Positions 5,227-6,368 of a stretch of DNA of 6,368 nt are shown one piece after another. The DNA is taken from NCBI GenBank assembly GCA_029879665.1, contig JAOUPW010000124.1, positions 1 through 6,368 on the forward strand, read 5' to 3'. Under the pieces are notes generated by a model that saw only the letters and a program-made list of their open reading frames with translations, was not told the DNA's origin and did not search any database. The stretch's first letter is position 1; each line of letters starts with the position of its first letter. Source of the stretch: Rhodospirillales bacterium. Lineage in GTDB: Bacteria; Pseudomonadota; Alphaproteobacteria; Rhodospirillales; JAOUPW01. The position numbers and the translations under genes are program-made.

Positions 5227-6368
5227 TTATGCTACCGGTGCCGGCGTATCCCGAAAATCATCAAGAGAACGGTAGGCCGGATTTTCTGCCTTAAGGGCTT
5301 TTTTCAATTCCGGTCCCGGATGCACGATGTCGATCAACACATTGTCCGAAGCCCGGTCGCGTTCGATTTCGACAACCGTATCCAGGTTATCGGTGAATTC
5401 CATTCGCTTCTCGTCGGGCGCGGCCAACAAAACCTGTAATCCGAGATTATTGAAGAATTCCATGCAGGCGTGCATGTTGGCGCTATCGAGCTTGTTGAAG
5501 GCTTCGTCAAAAAGGGCCAGGGCCAGGCCCTGCTTGCCACCGCCGTCGGTAATACGGCCGTGATACATGGAAGCCAGGGAAGCGGCTATGGCTACATAGA
5601 ACGGAACCTGGCGCTCGCCGCCGGATCCGATTTCCTGACGCGAAGAAAGCGTCGTCTTGACGATGCCGTTGGGATCGCAAACATTGACTTCGTAATCAAG
5701 ATATTCCCGGTAATCCTCGAAATCCTCAACCTTGGCGTCGTCCCGAGTAAGAAGCTTTTTCACCTCTTCCATGGCTTCGAACAAAGGCGCATGTTCGCCA
5801 AGTTCCTTGGCTTCCCTGGCCTGGAACAGGGGCGTCATAATTTCAGGTTCTTTCGCCGCGGCGTTGGCCAGCTTGACGATATGTTCGTATTCCGGATTTG
5901 TCCGTGAGGTGAACTGATATTGTTCTTCGTTGAAAAGCGTAGTCTTGAGGCGGCGATTGAGCCGGGCGAGAATATCGCGTGTTTCCTTAAAACGGTCGGT
6001 AAGGCGCGCCAGGAAATCTTCCTGAAAGGCCTTTTCCATCTCTTGTTGCGCATCGCGCGCCTGTTCCCTGTAATTCCTGAGCGCATGCTGAACGACTTTC
6101 TGCAGTTCCCCGGAAATCCAGGCACGGAGAATATCTGTTTCTTCAATATTACCGGATGGCTCGACCGGCACTTCAGGCAAAGGCCTCCGGTGCTCATTGG
6201 CGTATTCGCGGACGGATCCCGCGAAATTATTCCAGAGACCGGATATTTTCTTTCCTTCATCAATGGCGCGTTGTTCATGAAGATCGATTATCTGATTCAA
6301 GGTTTTCCCGTCCTTGAAGCGGAGGTCGGTCATGGTTTCATGGGCGGTATAACGCAACCTGTAAGTGG
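5227..6368 (-). CDS. jetC: JetC-like SMC/MukB-type ATPase, C-terminal part (enters from right edge)
   Basis: The frame is open to the right edge, leaving 379 visible codons before TAA; the N-terminal ATPase half and most of the coiled coil lie outside. A TTG at 6357 and internal ATGs are not true starts, because the sequence upstream of TTG continues the same frame. About the first 200 visible residues are charged and helical, with LNRRLKTTLFNEEQYQF (around 136-152) typical of the segment before the head. The ABC signature GSGGERQ lies at about 247-253, and Walker B with D-loop LALFDEAFNKLD at about 283-294. AAPDEKR (about 315-321) sits where the switch/H-loop region is expected. This pattern matches the C-terminal head of JetC, the SMC-like motor of Wadjet, which acts with JetA (kleisin) and JetB (KITE) in DNA loop extrusion. 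An isolated SbcC/MukB-like ATPase is the alternative, but jetD immediately downstream makes Wadjet far more likely. The head motifs look intact. Confidence 0.9.
   Translation of the reverse strand, partial: TYRLRYTAHETMTDLRFKDGKTLNQIIDLHEQRAIDEGKKISGLWNNFAGSVREYANEHRRPLPEVPVEPSGNIEETDILRAWISGELQKVVQHALRNYREQARDAQQEMEKAFQEDFLARLTDRFKETRDILARLNRRLKTTLFNEEQYQFTSRTNPEYEHIVKLANAAAKEPEIMTPLFQAREAKELGEHAPLFEAMEEVKKLLTRDDAKVEDFEDYREYLDYEVNVCDPNGIVKTTLSSRQEIGSGGERQVPFYVAIAASLASMYHGRITDGGGKQGLALALFDEAFNKLDSANMHACMEFFNNLGLQVLLAAPDEKRMEFTDNLDTVVEIERDRASDNVLIDIVHPGPELKKALKAENPAYRSLDDFRDTPAPVA

Noticed and set aside
4106..5275. Plus-strand frames opposite jetD and the jetC-jetD spacer, and a 101-codon minus-strand frame inside jetD
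   Set aside because: They overlap the well-supported JetD in other frames and carry no recognisable motifs.
5327..6278. Other-frame ORFs over jetC (for example 145 codons plus strand, 147 codons minus strand)
   Set aside because: The JetC frame carries the ABC signature and Walker B; the others are composition-driven shadows.
6355..6357. TTG at 6357 as the start of a short 376-residue protein
   Set aside because: The frame remains open to the window edge and the protein is only the C-terminal half of an SMC-type ATPase, so the start lies outside.
1..6368. CRISPR array, tRNA, rRNA or retron-type RNA
   Set aside because: No regularly spaced repeats, cloverleaf signals or reverse-transcriptase motifs were found on either strand.

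Overview
The window reads as part of a bacterial defence island. Every intact or partial protein-coding gene lies on the minus strand, so the island is transcribed from right to left. A Ros/MucR-type C-terminal zinc finger in one gene and a decayed transposase resembling those common in rhizobia suggest a proteobacterium, most likely an alphaproteobacterium. This is an inference from two families; nothing in the window is a firm taxonomic marker.

Layout in transcription order. (1) Positions 6368-5227 hold the C-terminal part of a JetC-like, MukB/SMC-type ATPase whose N-terminus lies beyond the right edge. (2) After an AT-rich 131-base gap, 5095-3926 encodes a complete JetD-like protein with a DUF3322 region followed by a TOPRIM-like DUF2220 domain. 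Together these are the distal half of a Wadjet anti-plasmid operon; jetA and jetB would be expected beyond the right edge. (3) Positions 3732-3046 encode a 228-residue DNA-binding protein with a probable ribbon-helix-helix and a C-terminal Ros/MucR zinc finger. It has its own sigma70-like promoter, and a perfect 30-base palindrome covers the -10 box and the predicted transcription start. (4) Positions 2607-2842, on the plus strand, hold a frameshifted remnant of an insertion-sequence transposase. (5) Positions 2502-673 encode a complete GajA-like OLD-family ATPase/TOPRIM nuclease. It overlaps by four bases (6) the N-terminal 225 codons of a GajB-like UvrD-family helicase, which runs off the left edge at position 1. 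Items 5 and 6 form a Gabija anti-phage system.

Functional reading: Wadjet cleaves small circular DNA such as plasmids after loop extrusion by the JetABC motor, with JetD as the nuclease. Gabija acts against phages through a GajA-GajB nuclease-helicase complex. The regulator gene between them is the least familiar element. Its promoter and operator arrangement predicts autorepression, and whether it also controls either neighbouring defence operon is open. No CRISPR array, tRNA, rRNA, integrase or attachment site was seen.
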